A DNA stretch of 60,221 nucleotides from Prolixibacteraceae bacterium. GTDB lineage: Bacteria; Bacteroidota; Bacteroidia; Bacteroidales; Prolixibacteraceae. Below, piece after piece: positions 26,607 through 36,321 of the stretch. Positions within the stretch are counted from its first letter, which is position 1, and every line of letters starts with the position of its first letter. A program made the position numbers and the translations under genes. The stretch is taken from assembly GCA_028377305.1 (NCBI GenBank), contig JAONJW010000013.1, forward strand, positions 1 through 60,221. Direction: 5' to 3'. A model generated the notes under the pieces. The model ran no database searches. It saw only the letters and a program-made list of their open reading frames with translations, and had not been told where the DNA came from.

Positions 26607-29600
26607 TTACAATACCATAATCTTAGTATAAGTTATGCTATCACCGGTCTTAATTCTTACAATATGTACACCTTTAGTTAAGCCTGTCATATCAATTTTT
26701 TGACCAGAGTAGTTCGGAATACTTCTTTCTAACTGCCCCAAAAGATCGAATAATTCAACAGTTGTTTCAGTAGTAATTCCAACTCCTTTCACTTCAATAA
26801 AGTCAGTTGTTGGATTTGGATAAACACTGATCAAAGCAGCAGATGATGTAATCACAGGCGTGCTCAAATCTTTAGTTCCGTAGATCTCAAATTCGAACAA
26901 ACGAATGGTTCCATTGCCATTATCTCCACCCGTTGTATATTTCACATAACGGGCTTTTACACCATTAGTAAAAATATCTTTTGTTGTAGAATCATCAGTA
27001 GCACTCTCAGCAATCGTCGTCCAAGTTTTATTGTCTTCGCTTACTTCAATAGTGTATCCCACGGAGTTCCAATTAGCATCTTCTTTATTTCCACTATCAA
27101 ACATCTTAAACTCATAGACACTATATACTTTTTCTAGATCTACTACAACATAATGAGGACCATCACCTGTTTCGCACCACTTGCTTGATGCACTTTCAGG
27201 AGATGTTTCACCATCAAATAAGAATGATGGCAATTCATTGGGAGTAGAACCTGAGTGGTCAACAACTTGTTTATTCAATGCAACATTTATAGCATCTTTA
27301 GGGGTAACTACAAGATCAATATTCTCAACATAACTACGACCATTATGATTAATTTCTAACTCAACATTTGTAGCACCAATAAGGTGATTTGATTGTAAAG
27401 TTACATTGATTATATGCTTTGCCTTATCAACAGTTACGTTAGTTACTCTTGCAAAACTAGTGTTTGACACCTTTGCACTAACTTCATCCGAATTAAAGTC
27501 TACTTTATTAGTGAATGGTATCTGAATAGATCTTGTTTGATCGAAATGTAGTGTTTGTTTCTTCACTTTTGAAAACGAGAAATCTTTAACCTCGCCTAGG
27601 GCCACCATCTCATTGATTGTAACACTTGCCCAACCTGACACTGAAGACCAAATACGAATAAAACGATAGGATACAGCCTTTTCGAGGATGAAAAGAGAAC
27701 CACCCTTATAATTTTCGTTTAAAACAACTAGATCATAGTTCTCTCCATCATTTGAACCATATACTTTAATCTTTAATGTTTCTCCATCCTGAGAGCCTGT
27801 ATATTTAAAACAAGATAGCGTGTGTACATCTTTTAGGTCTGCTTCTAATATCACACCCATATATTTTGTATTTATACCCGTCTCTTGGTTATTATCAACT
27901 AAAGTAGCGGCTCCATCTATCTTATCGCCTAATTGATTCCATCCATAATCAGACTTGTAAGCTTGTAATTTCTTACCAACAAGCACATTAGTCCAATTAG
28001 CAGATTTCACCATCACGTCAAAAGAGACATCTTTTGAAAATCCTCCATTTGTAAATGATACACTTACATTCTCATTTCCATAGAAACCTTTTTTAGCAGA
28101 CATATCAAATTGGAATGTATTGTTCTTCTCATCAATCACTTCGTTCGTTACAAGAATATTGTCATCTTCAGAAGTTATATTGAATCCAAAATCTTTTGCC
28201 TTTGCAATAGCGCCAAGATCATAAGTTACCTTAACTGTTTTTGTCTCATCACTTGACATTTTGATGTTGTCAATTTGAGACAAATTCATTCCCATAGAAA
28301 CTCCTAAAACTTGGAACTCCCAAATACGGATAGTAATGTTCAGGTCTTTATCATATGGAGTAAAACGTACGTAACGGCCAATAATACCTGGGATTGCATC
28401 TACCTTAGTATTTTCAGACTTTCGTCCCTGCTCATCGACTACTTCCGTCCAAGTTTGCTTATCATTGCTCACTTCTATTTTCCAGCAATCATAATTACCA
28501 CTTGGATCCTCTTTATGACCAGTGTCGAAAGCACGAAAACCATAAATATCATACGGTTCTTCCAAATCGATAATCACCCATTGTGATTTAGAACCTCCAA
28601 CACACCACTTGTTATCTAGACTTGAAGGAATATCTTCACCATCTATAATACATCTAGGATGATGTTTTGAAATACAGTCACTGAAACTATCAATTGTTTT
28701 CCCAACACTAACAACTTCTAACAGGCTTTTTGCTACAACCTTTACGGCGTTGTTAAGTGTTTCTGTTGTCGCACCAACACTATTGGTCACCTTAACCGAG
28801 ATATTATACACTCCTGTATTCGAGAAACGACATGCAATTTGGTTAGCTTTATAAGAGCCATTCACTTTCTCAGCGCCTGCTGGAATAGTCCATTTATATG
28901 ACTCTGGATATTGAGTTGCTCTAGCAGTAAATACGACAGTCTCTCCAGCCTCTATATATGACTTATCACTTACGATCTTTACTGATGGAGCTTGAGGTTT
29001 TTCCCACTCAGCGACTTTAACAACTCCTGCTGTTTCATTACCATCTAAATCAACACTCTTGATCTTAAATTTGATTGACAACTCTGAGCTATTAGTTCTT
29101 GTGATATCATCCACATAGAATGCGTCATCCATAGTTTGACCAACCAATTGTTCTTTACCACCTTGCTCCATATAAATATTGTAGTGAGACACAACACCTG
29201 TTGCTGCATTCCAAACAATCCGTGCATTACCTTTGGTATCGCCTAAGCTTGTTTTCACTACGCCTTTATCATTGATAATCTTAACATCTGTTGCATTACC
29301 ACATGCAGGAACAGCGTCTCCTAAATAGATTTGTCCAATCTTAAGATCCACTCCTTTCACATTGGTTGCAGAAACCAATTTAAAAGAGACCATAGAAATT
29401 GTCTTACCTCTATATGTCTTTAATGGGATATCGTATGTCTTCCAATTTCCATTAGCAAAACTATTCATAGGAATGTAAGTAAAAGCATTGTTATCCTCAC
29501 TAAAAGCAAGTCCTAGATAACAGCTATAACCTGTTTTCACTCCCTTAACAACTATTTTAGCATGCTCTGAACCAGTGACAGTAAGATGTGTTTTATATAA

Positions 29601-30956
29601 ACGTACATTGTTTGACACATTAGCATCTAAGTCTCCTGACAACGCTAAACTTGCACCACTATTATATGAATCATCCCATGAAAATTTCGGAGTTATTGTC
29701 TTTTTGGTTCCTTCAACCCACCATCTCCATGTAGGAAGGATAGATTGAATTCCTCTATGATACCAATCTCCTGTGCCTTTTGCGACTCCCTTCACATAAC
29801 GTTTCTTACCCATACCAGTATTAAAACTGGTCACAAAAGGGAATTCATTAATAACACTACGAGCAGCAACTCCTACGGACATACCTGGCCAGTTCGAATC
29901 ATCATACGCACTCTTTGAGGTTACATCATGATTTATATTAACCCAGAATCGACTAGCAGTCTTATAGAACTCTTCCATTTGCTCGTATGGAGTCAATTCG
30001 TTTTTCTTCGTATGATCCTTCCAAGTCTTCTCTTCTGGACAAAATAATGCAACTGATCCGTTGTTCTTATCTTTACTATACAAAGCAGTAAATTCTCTTT
30101 TGTGATAGAATCCACCTCCGCCAATTTCCAATCCATAGAAATTCACAGCAAAAGGATTCATACCCCAACTTTTCGCTTTATTATTATTAGATGTAATTGA
30201 CCCTGAATTTGCGGAGCCATAATTTAGAAACATAGACGAGAACTTATCTTTTCCCTCAAACAGCGAACCTGTGATTGACGTACTTGCATCGTACCACTGA
30301 AGCCCCATATGAGATGACCCCTTATATTTATTGAAGGTCTGAGCAAATGCAGCCCATTCGTCTTTACTACTTGCATAGGTTTCCTCATTCACAAACCATC
30401 CATCAAAGCCATAATAATTTGCTATTTCTGCAAGTTTTTTTGCAAATGGGTATTCCCCATTCTCTACAGTCAACATCTCTCTTACCCAGCTACGCTGACC
30501 TCCAAAAGCACCTGGAGGAAAAAAAACATTACCATAAACTTGTACACCATTCTTATGTGCTGCATCTACAACAGGTGCTGAAGGTGGAATAATAACACCT
30601 TCTCCTGCAGAACCACCCCACCATACTAGAATGTCTACATATTGCCAGTAGTTAAAAGTGTAACCTGTAAACGAATTAGCCCCTTGAGAAGGCGTTTGAC
30701 TACACATCGGATTCATTGTTAAACAAGCGGTCACTTGTGAATCATAATAATTATAAGGACCCGCTTTAGTCGTCTTATCAATAAAACGTTCTTTTAGAGG
30801 CACTACACTTCTATTAAATTTAGCCTCTGGATCAGACTGAGGAGTCCAATTCTTAATATCTTCAGGATGCCAACATCCTCCCATTGGCTGCTGAGCTGCT
30901 ACATTTAAAATCGTAGCACAAACTAACAGCAAAGTAAAGAGTAAATTTCTTTTCAT
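26607..30956 (-). CDS. Secreted GH85 endo-beta-N-acetylglucosaminidase (copy 2)
   Basis: Paralogue of the neighbouring enzyme with exactly the same length (1449 residues) and the same domain order: signal peptide, GH85 with FDGWFVNEET (Asn190 and Glu192), galactose-binding-like, Fn3-like and PKD-like domains, three discoidin-like domains and a type IX sorting domain ending KIMVL. By eye 46 of the first 60 residues are identical between the copies, and differences are spread through the whole length, so the duplication is not recent. Substitutions cluster in the loop after the catalytic Glu (TYASSKDEW against TGGSSQSEW) and in residues 215-260, which may alter glycan or protein preference. It is transcribed behind susD but has a terminator and its own ECF-like promoter in between. 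Confidence 0.93.
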   Translation of the reverse strand: MKRNLLFTLLLVCATILNVAAQQPMGGCWHPEDIKNWTPQSDPEAKFNRSVVPLKERFIDKTTKAGPYNYYDSQVTACLTMNPMCSQTPSQGANSFTGYTFNYWQYVDILVWWGGSAGEGVIIPPSAPVVDAAHKNGVQVYGNVFFPPGAFGGQRSWVREMLTVENGEYPFAKKLAEIANYYGFDGWFVNEETYASSKDEWAAFAQTFNKYKGSSHMGLQWYDASTSITGSLFEGKDKFSSMFLNYGSANSGSITSNNNKAKSWGMNPFAVNFYGLEIGGGGFYHKREFTALYSKDKNNGSVALFCPEEKTWKDHTKKNELTPYEQMEEFYKTASRFWVNINHDVTSKSAYDDSNWPGMSVGVAARSVINEFPFVTSFNTGMGKKRYVKGVAKGTGDWYHRGIQSILPTWRWWVEGTKKTITPKFSWDDSYNSGASLALSGDLDANVSNNVRLYKTHLTVTGSEHAKIVVKGVKTGYSCYLGLAFSEDNNAFTYIPMNSFANGNWKTYDIPLKTYRGKTISMVSFKLVSATNVKGVDLKIGQIYLGDAVPACGNATDVKIINDKGVVKTSLGDTKGNARIVWNAATGVVSHYNIYMEQGGKEQLVGQTMDDAFYVDDITRTNSSELSIKFKIKSVDLDGNETAGVVKVAEWEKPQAPSVKIVSDKSYIEAGETVVFTARATQYPESYKWTIPAGAEKVNGSYKANQIACRFSNTGVYNISVKVTNSVGATTETLNNAVKVVAKSLLEVVSVGKTIDSFSDCISKHHPRCIIDGEDIPSSLDNKWCVGGSKSQWVIIDLEEPYDIYGFRAFDTGHKEDPSGNYDCWKIEVSNDKQTWTEVVDEQGRKSENTKVDAIPGIIGRYVRFTPYDKDLNITIRIWEFQVLGVSMGMNLSQIDNIKMSSDETKTVKVTYDLGAIAKAKDFGFNITSEDDNILVTNEVIDEKNNTFQFDMSAKKGFYGNENVSVSFTNGGFSKDVSFDVMVKSANWTNVLVGKKLQAYKSDYGWNQLGDKIDGAATLVDNNQETGINTKYMGVILEADLKDVHTLSCFKYTGSQDGETLKIKVYGSNDGENYDLVVLNENYKGGSLFILEKAVSYRFIRIWSSVSGWASVTINEMVALGEVKDFSFSKVKKQTLHFDQTRSIQIPFTNKVDFNSDEVSAKVSNTSFARVTNVTVDKAKHIINVTLQSNHLIGATNVELEINHNGRSYVENIDLVVTPKDAINVALNKQVVDHSGSTPNELPSFLFDGETSPESASSKWCETGDGPHYVVVDLEKVYSVYEFKMFDSGNKEDANWNSVGYTIEVSEDNKTWTTIAESATDDSTTKDIFTNGVKARYVKYTTGGDNGNGTIRLFEFEIYGTKDLSTPVITSSAALISVYPNPTTDFIEVKGVGITTETTVELFDLLGQLERSIPNYSGQKIDMTGLTKGVHIVRIKTGDSITYTKIMVL

Positions 30957-31050
30957 AAACTACTAAGTTTTATCTTTAGTTAGAAGATGTAAGGGACGCT
31001 TCTTCTAGAAACTGGTTATTAAATGATAGGTTTGTGTTTTAAATACACTA

Positions 31051-31082
31051 ATAAGAGAGAGTAATTTCACATTGGTACTCAA
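31051..31082 (-). promoter_or_regulatory. ECF-type promoter of GH85 copy 2
   Basis: On the minus strand TTGAGTACC, 16 bases, CTCTTAT; identical boxes and spacing to those at 26132-26163 and 37394-37425. The downstream box is 95 bases before the ATG. The leader between shares a segment with the other GH85 leader. Confidence 0.7.
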
Positions 31083-31100
31083 CATAAATTGATTTTAATT

Positions 31101-31131
31101 AAAAAAGAGGATGCCATATTATGACACCCTC
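31101..31131 (-). terminator. Terminator after susD
   Basis: On the minus strand gagggtgtcat and atggcatcctc pair over eleven bases (two G-U) with loop aat, followed by six T. It lies 43 bases behind the susD stop and just ahead of the GH85 promoter. Confidence 0.75.
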
Positions 31132-31173
31132 TTCTACATAAACTCAATACGTAATATATGTATTTACGTAACC

Positions 31174-32853
31174 CTATCTAAAATTATTTTGTGCTTTTGC
31201 TTTTCCACTTGCATCATTGGAATTGTCTACATCCCACCAAATGCGAACATCCATACGATCATCTGCACCATAAACATCCGATGGAAGATTCTCTGCATTA
31301 TAATCGTGTTGCTTCACAGTATATCGAATACGTTTAATGAAAAGACCTTGTTTAACAGTTGCAGACATATTGTTATCGTTATTCAAGAATCGAGGATATC
31401 CAGTGCGTCTAAACTCTGCCCAACCCTCATTTCCATTAGGAAATATAGCCAACCATTTCTGCTTATGTATCGCTTCTAGAATATTTTCTTTATCACTTCC
31501 GTCAAACACTCCATTGCTGATATCTTTCAACTCAGAAACATATGTACTGGCTGCATCCTCTGGAATCTGGTAATACTCCATTGATGCTCTTACACCAGCT
31601 AGATAATAAGCTTTTGGAGACATCGATGCACCAGCCCAGCCTCTTAAACTAGCCTCTGACATCATAAAACAAGATTCTGCATAGCCTAACCAAACAACTT
31701 CTCTATGTCTAGAGAACCAACCTTCAGGTGCAGTATTCGCATTTGCTTTAATAATAGAAACATTTTCTGTACTATGTCTAATATTCTCAGTTTGACCTAC
31801 TCGATGACCAATATACTCACCAAAAGTAGTTCCAGGAATTTTATCAAAATCAAAACCTTCACGAATAGCCGCCTCTGGTCCCGTCTTGTACCACAAAGCT
31901 GGACAACGTGGATCCAATGAAGTACTCCATGTCTTATAGGCAATTTCCAAATCTTTTGTCATCACTGCATCCAACCAAGCATAACTACACAAATAGTAGA
32001 TATTCTCTTGAGTAATAGAGTGAGTCGCAAGATTATCGCTATTAGAGGTAAATACACCATCAGCGATTGCACTTTCCCCTTCTTGCTTTGCCATTACTGG
32101 ATCAACATTACTAATGCGAAGAGCCAAGCGAAGTCTTAAAGTGTTTGCAAATTTGCGCCACTTCTCATAATCTCCTTTATAATAGTTATCTGATTCCACA
32201 GCAATCTGCAACTGCTCAGCAGCAGATACTCCTGCTAGAACTGTAGAAGCATGTTTCAACTGCTTAAATAGATCTGTATAAACCTCTTGTTCTGAATCAT
32301 ATTTCAACTTTGTAAAGTCTGTAATATCCTCTTCAAACACATACTTATACGGGATATAACCATAGGTATCCACCATCATACTAGTCAAAAAAGAGAAGTT
32401 TATATCTGCCACTGCCTGTGCTTTGGCATTCCAGACTGGAGCAGCCTTCATAAACTTTCTCAATGAACGATACTCTTTCACTCGCTCATAATAGAAATGC
32501 TCCCATCTCTTCCCAATCCATCCTTCATTATAGACATAATTAGGTGATGATCCTGAGAAATCTGCTTTGTTATGTGAGAAATAGTGAGCATAGATATCAT
32601 GGAAAAGGTTTGTTGCCCTTTGGTAATCCGCATAAGGACCTTCATAAATGAATGGAGATATAAGCTTATTAATATCGTCATCATAATGCTCCCCATCAAA
32701 GATAATTGCATTGTCAGTTGAATATTCAGGCTTTATTGATGTATTAATATCCTCAAAGCTATCTGTACATCCTGTCATCATTCCCCCAAGAAGAAGTGCC
32801 GCAGGAATTATTCTTTTTATATTATTTAGTCTAAACATATTGTGTAGAATCAT
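31174..32853 (-). CDS. SusD/RagB-family glycan-binding lipoprotein
   Basis: Surface lipoprotein that forms the lid of a SusC transporter and binds the incoming glycan. The signal peptide ends in the lipobox MMTGC, followed by TDSFEDINTS. The body is alpha-helical with TPR-like units, e.g. YEKWRKFANTLRLRLALRISNVDP and the C-terminal IHKQKWLAIFPNGNEGWAEFRRTGYPR, which is characteristic of the family (SusD-like group, related to PF12771/PF12741). Length is 559 residues from the first ATG, or 554 from the second (32838), which gives the better signal peptide. It begins 8-23 bases after susC. Its likely ligand is the N-glycan released by the neighbouring GH85 enzymes. Confidence 0.93.
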   Translation of the reverse strand: MILHNMFRLNNIKRIIPAALLLGGMMTGCTDSFEDINTSIKPEYSTDNAIIFDGEHYDDDINKLISPFIYEGPYADYQRATNLFHDIYAHYFSHNKADFSGSSPNYVYNEGWIGKRWEHFYYERVKEYRSLRKFMKAAPVWNAKAQAVADINFSFLTSMMVDTYGYIPYKYVFEEDITDFTKLKYDSEQEVYTDLFKQLKHASTVLAGVSAAEQLQIAVESDNYYKGDYEKWRKFANTLRLRLALRISNVDPVMAKQEGESAIADGVFTSNSDNLATHSITQENIYYLCSYAWLDAVMTKDLEIAYKTWSTSLDPRCPALWYKTGPEAAIREGFDFDKIPGTTFGEYIGHRVGQTENIRHSTENVSIIKANANTAPEGWFSRHREVVWLGYAESCFMMSEASLRGWAGASMSPKAYYLAGVRASMEYYQIPEDAASTYVSELKDISNGVFDGSDKENILEAIHKQKWLAIFPNGNEGWAEFRRTGYPRFLNNDNNMSATVKQGLFIKRIRYTVKQHDYNAENLPSDVYGADDRMDVRIWWDVDNSNDASGKAKAQNNFR

Positions 32854-32861
32854 TATAAAGA

Positions 32862-35800
32862 TTAGAAACCAAGTTTAACAGAAAAACCAATGGTACGTGT
32901 GTTAGGGATCGAAGAATAGTCAATTGCTTGAGAAAAGATACTGCTATTGAATCCTCCAATTGGAGAACCAGGAGTATTCTTACTTAAGAATCCTAGGTTA
33001 CGACCAATAAACGAGAACTTTACTGAATTAAACGGTGTCTTTTTCAACATATTATTCCCCAAAGAATATGTCAAAGACAACTCTTTTAATCTTACAAATG
33101 ATGCATCATAAATGAATTCTTCAGCAATACCTTGCTCTCCTCCTACCGTGCGATAGTAATCTTCTTTCGTTATTTTTGTCGTATTAGTTGTTCCATCTCT
33201 ATTTACACCAGGATAAACAAACTCTGTTCTATCTTCAGTAATTTTTGCAACTCCAGCATTTGCAGCAATCGCCTCACTGATCGAAACAATATCACCCCCC
33301 TTTTGCATATCAACCAAACCAGATAAACTAATATTTTTATAGCGCAACCCTAGTCTTACTGACCCGATCCAATCAGGTTGAATATTACCAATAACGGTAC
33401 TCTTTGCATCTTTAATTGGGACACCATTTTCACCTACAATCACTTGACCCTTATCATTGCGAAGGAAAGTATTGATTGATTCAATATCACCAAGTTCATG
33501 ACCTTCTGTTGCAGCCACTTTGACCATGTATTCATCTGTAGAGCCTAAATACACTTTTGGAGTACCTTCATAAAGGCTTTCTACGTTGGTTGTATTATGG
33601 GAATAGTTCAAATCGATATCCATACTAAAATCTTTAGTACGAATTGGAGTTGTATAAACCATCAACTCAAGACCCTTATTTGTAATACTACCAGCATTAA
33701 TGGTTTTATACTTATAATCCACACCATCATCTACAACCATTACCTGGTTTTCTGTTTTGGTATTATAGTAAGTAGCATCAAATCCAAGTCTATTGCGAAA
33801 TAATTTTAATTCACCACCAAACTCATAAGAAGTACTAATCTCAGGCTTAAGATCACCATTTGGTCTAGTGTTAGGAACTTGAAATTCCATTTTACCATTC
33901 TTCTCTACTATATCCACCAAACTATGAATTTCATAAGGATCACAATCTTTACCTGCAGAAGCAATGGATCCTCTAAATTTCATGAAATCGATAATTGAAG
34001 GAATAGTTACTCCCTGTTTCTCTAGGAATTCACTCATCACAAAACTCAAGTTCACGGATGGGTAGAAATATGAATTATTTTTCTCTGGAAGCGCTGAAGA
34101 CCAGTCATTACGAGCAGTCACATCTATTGTTGCATAACCGTTATAAGTAAGATGTGCCGAACCATAAAGAGACTGCACCTCTTTTTCAGTCAAAGTATTA
34201 TAAGCGATTGAACGAAGAAGATCATTTGCACCTTGTAATAACCAATAACCTTTAAATAGATCACTCGTTCTTGCATTCAATCCCTCCATTTTATAATACA
34301 TACGGTTTCCACCAAACGTAAAACCATACTGCATCTTATCACTCTCAAAATCACCAGTCAATAAAAATTGACTATTAAATTCACGATAAGTAGACTCTCT
34401 TCTTGTATATGAGTCATCTACGATATCTTTAACATTCGTTTTACCAATACCATCACCGCGATCTTTTTCATCTGTACCCGTCTTATGAATATCGAAAGCT
34501 TGTTTCAATGTTAATTTGATTTGAGAAGTAAAATCCATTGTCAACCCAAAGAAACCAAATGCACGCAAACGTTCATCTTCGTTCATTAGTGAATAACGTG
34601 TATAGTAAGGGTTGCGAATTTGTGTATCAGGACCATACCAGTTTCTATGCACCTTATCTTTCGATGAGAACTGCTTCAAATCCTCCATACTCACACTAGT
34701 AGGAATATTTAACAACTGATACATCTCACTACGATTTCCAAAAATTGGACGATTTACATTTTTAGTATCCACTAGAGATACCTTAGAATCCACTGCAAAC
34801 CAAGGAGCTAGATTTATTCCACTATTGATATCCAAGGACATCTTCTCCATTTTGTTGCTAGTAAAAATACCTTCTTCTTTCACATAGCCAAGACTTGCTC
34901 TATAATGTCCTTCTTCTGTATGTTTTCCCATCGAAACATTATGATTCTGAGAAAAACCAGTAGAGAAATAATCTTTAACTGGATTACTTAATGCTGCATA
35001 GGCTCTTTTTTCTCCATTCCAAGCCTCAACCTCTTTACCGTCTAGAGCAGCTCCCCAACTATATCTAGACTTGTTATCATACACACCATTAGTTCCTTGA
35101 CCATATGCCTCTTGAATCTCCATCAAGTCCGTCATTTCTGACCACGTAAAACTACCATTATAAGAGATACCTAAACCAGATTTCTTTACCCCTTTTTTGG
35201 TCGTAACTAAAATCACACCATTACCAGCACGTGAGCCATACAAGGCTGCTGCATTTGGTCCTTTAAGAACAGAGATAGATGCTATGTCCTCTGGATTAAT
35301 ATCAACTGATGCACCACCTCTATCGTAACCACCGTATAAAGAAGCTCCGGTATCAGAATTATTATTAAATGGAACACCATCCACAATCCATAAAGGCTCA
35401 TTGTTACGACCAATAGAGCTATTACCACGAATTGTAATCTTTGATGATCCACCCAAACCAGTACTTGATTGTGTTATCTGTACACCAGCAACTTTACCCT
35501 GTAGAGCACTCGTCACATTCGCGTTAGATGTCTCATTTAGTTTCTCCCCAGAAACCTCTTGAACTGAATAACCTAAAACTTTTTTCTCTCTTTTAATTCC
35601 TAGAGCAGTAACCACAACCTCATCAATATTATGATTCTCTTCTTGAAGTACTATCTGCGAAGGAAGAGTATTCTGCAAAGAGAACTCTTGTGCAGCATAC
35701 CCCATAAAAGAGATAGTCAACACATCTTTAGGATCACAAACCAATGTAAATTTACCGTCTACACTTGTAATAACCCCTTGCAATGAACCTTTCACGACAA

Positions 35801-36245
35801 CATTAACTCCAGGTATAGGAAGACCCCCAGAGTCCACAACTACAGAAGAGACCTTTACCTTAGTCTCTTTTTGTTGCTCAACAACTTTCTTCAAAGCAAC
35901 TTGCTTACCAGAAATTTTATACTCAACATTCGTTCCCTCAAAAACCTTATCAAGTACTTTAGTAATATTATCTTCTTTAACATCTACAGACAAACTCATC
36001 TTAGGATCTACAAAATCCTTATTATACACAAAAGTATATGGAGTCAACTGCTCAATTTTAGATATAACATCAGACAAGGATGTCTGTTTCATTTGAATAA
36101 CGATATCCGAATCCATATCAAACGTTGATGCCATAACAGGGGTCCCCAACATCATCAATGCCAACATCGGAACAGCAACCAATTGCTTTCGAAGCCCTTT
36201 CCTGAGGGCACAACTCACCCTGCCAGAAAAATATAACTTACTCAT
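32862..36245 (-). CDS. SusC/RagA-family TonB-dependent transporter with STN domain
   Basis: Outer-membrane transporter that imports oligosaccharides with SusD, powered by TonB. The 1127 residues hold a signal peptide (hydrophobic stretch about 22-40, MASTF), an STN domain (about 45-120, SLSDVISKIEQLTPYTFVYNKD) that contacts a FecR anti-sigma in the periplasm, a carboxypeptidase-like regulatory domain (about 133-205, VVDSGGLPIPGVNVVVKG), a plug (about 210-350, with SVLKGPNAAALYGSRAGNG) and a 22-strand barrel ending TIGFSVKLGF. The STN domain means that it signals as well as transports. It follows fecR by 76 bases and is co-transcribed with susD. Confidence 0.95.
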   Translation of the reverse strand: MSKLYFSGRVSCALRKGLRKQLVAVPMLALMMLGTPVMASTFDMDSDIVIQMKQTSLSDVISKIEQLTPYTFVYNKDFVDPKMSLSVDVKEDNITKVLDKVFEGTNVEYKISGKQVALKKVVEQQKETKVKVSSVVVDSGGLPIPGVNVVVKGSLQGVITSVDGKFTLVCDPKDVLTISFMGYAAQEFSLQNTLPSQIVLQEENHNIDEVVVTALGIKREKKVLGYSVQEVSGEKLNETSNANVTSALQGKVAGVQITQSSTGLGGSSKITIRGNSSIGRNNEPLWIVDGVPFNNNSDTGASLYGGYDRGGASVDINPEDIASISVLKGPNAAALYGSRAGNGVILVTTKKGVKKSGLGISYNGSFTWSEMTDLMEIQEAYGQGTNGVYDNKSRYSWGAALDGKEVEAWNGEKRAYAALSNPVKDYFSTGFSQNHNVSMGKHTEEGHYRASLGYVKEEGIFTSNKMEKMSLDINSGINLAPWFAVDSKVSLVDTKNVNRPIFGNRSEMYQLLNIPTSVSMEDLKQFSSKDKVHRNWYGPDTQIRNPYYTRYSLMNEDERLRAFGFFGLTMDFTSQIKLTLKQAFDIHKTGTDEKDRGDGIGKTNVKDIVDDSYTRRESTYREFNSQFLLTGDFESDKMQYGFTFGGNRMYYKMEGLNARTSDLFKGYWLLQGANDLLRSIAYNTLTEKEVQSLYGSAHLTYNGYATIDVTARNDWSSALPEKNNSYFYPSVNLSFVMSEFLEKQGVTIPSIIDFMKFRGSIASAGKDCDPYEIHSLVDIVEKNGKMEFQVPNTRPNGDLKPEISTSYEFGGELKLFRNRLGFDATYYNTKTENQVMVVDDGVDYKYKTINAGSITNKGLELMVYTTPIRTKDFSMDIDLNYSHNTTNVESLYEGTPKVYLGSTDEYMVKVAATEGHELGDIESINTFLRNDKGQVIVGENGVPIKDAKSTVIGNIQPDWIGSVRLGLRYKNISLSGLVDMQKGGDIVSISEAIAANAGVAKITEDRTEFVYPGVNRDGTTNTTKITKEDYYRTVGGEQGIAEEFIYDASFVRLKELSLTYSLGNNMLKKTPFNSVKFSFIGRNLGFLSKNTPGSPIGGFNSSIFSQAIDYSSIPNTRTIGFSVKLGF

Positions 36246-36291
36246 ATTCTGGTATTTAATTAATTATTGATTTAGTATTTACTATATTGAA

Positions 36292-36309
36292 GACAATTTT
36301 AAAATTGTC
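36292..36309. repeat. Perfect 18-base palindrome between fecR and susC
   Basis: GACAATTTTAAAATTGTC is fully self-complementary. It has no T-run behind it on the minus strand, so it is not an ordinary terminator. It could be a processing or stability element in the fecR-susC message or a binding site for a dimeric regulator. Confidence 0.5.
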
Positions 36310-36321
36310 ATTTACTCCTAA

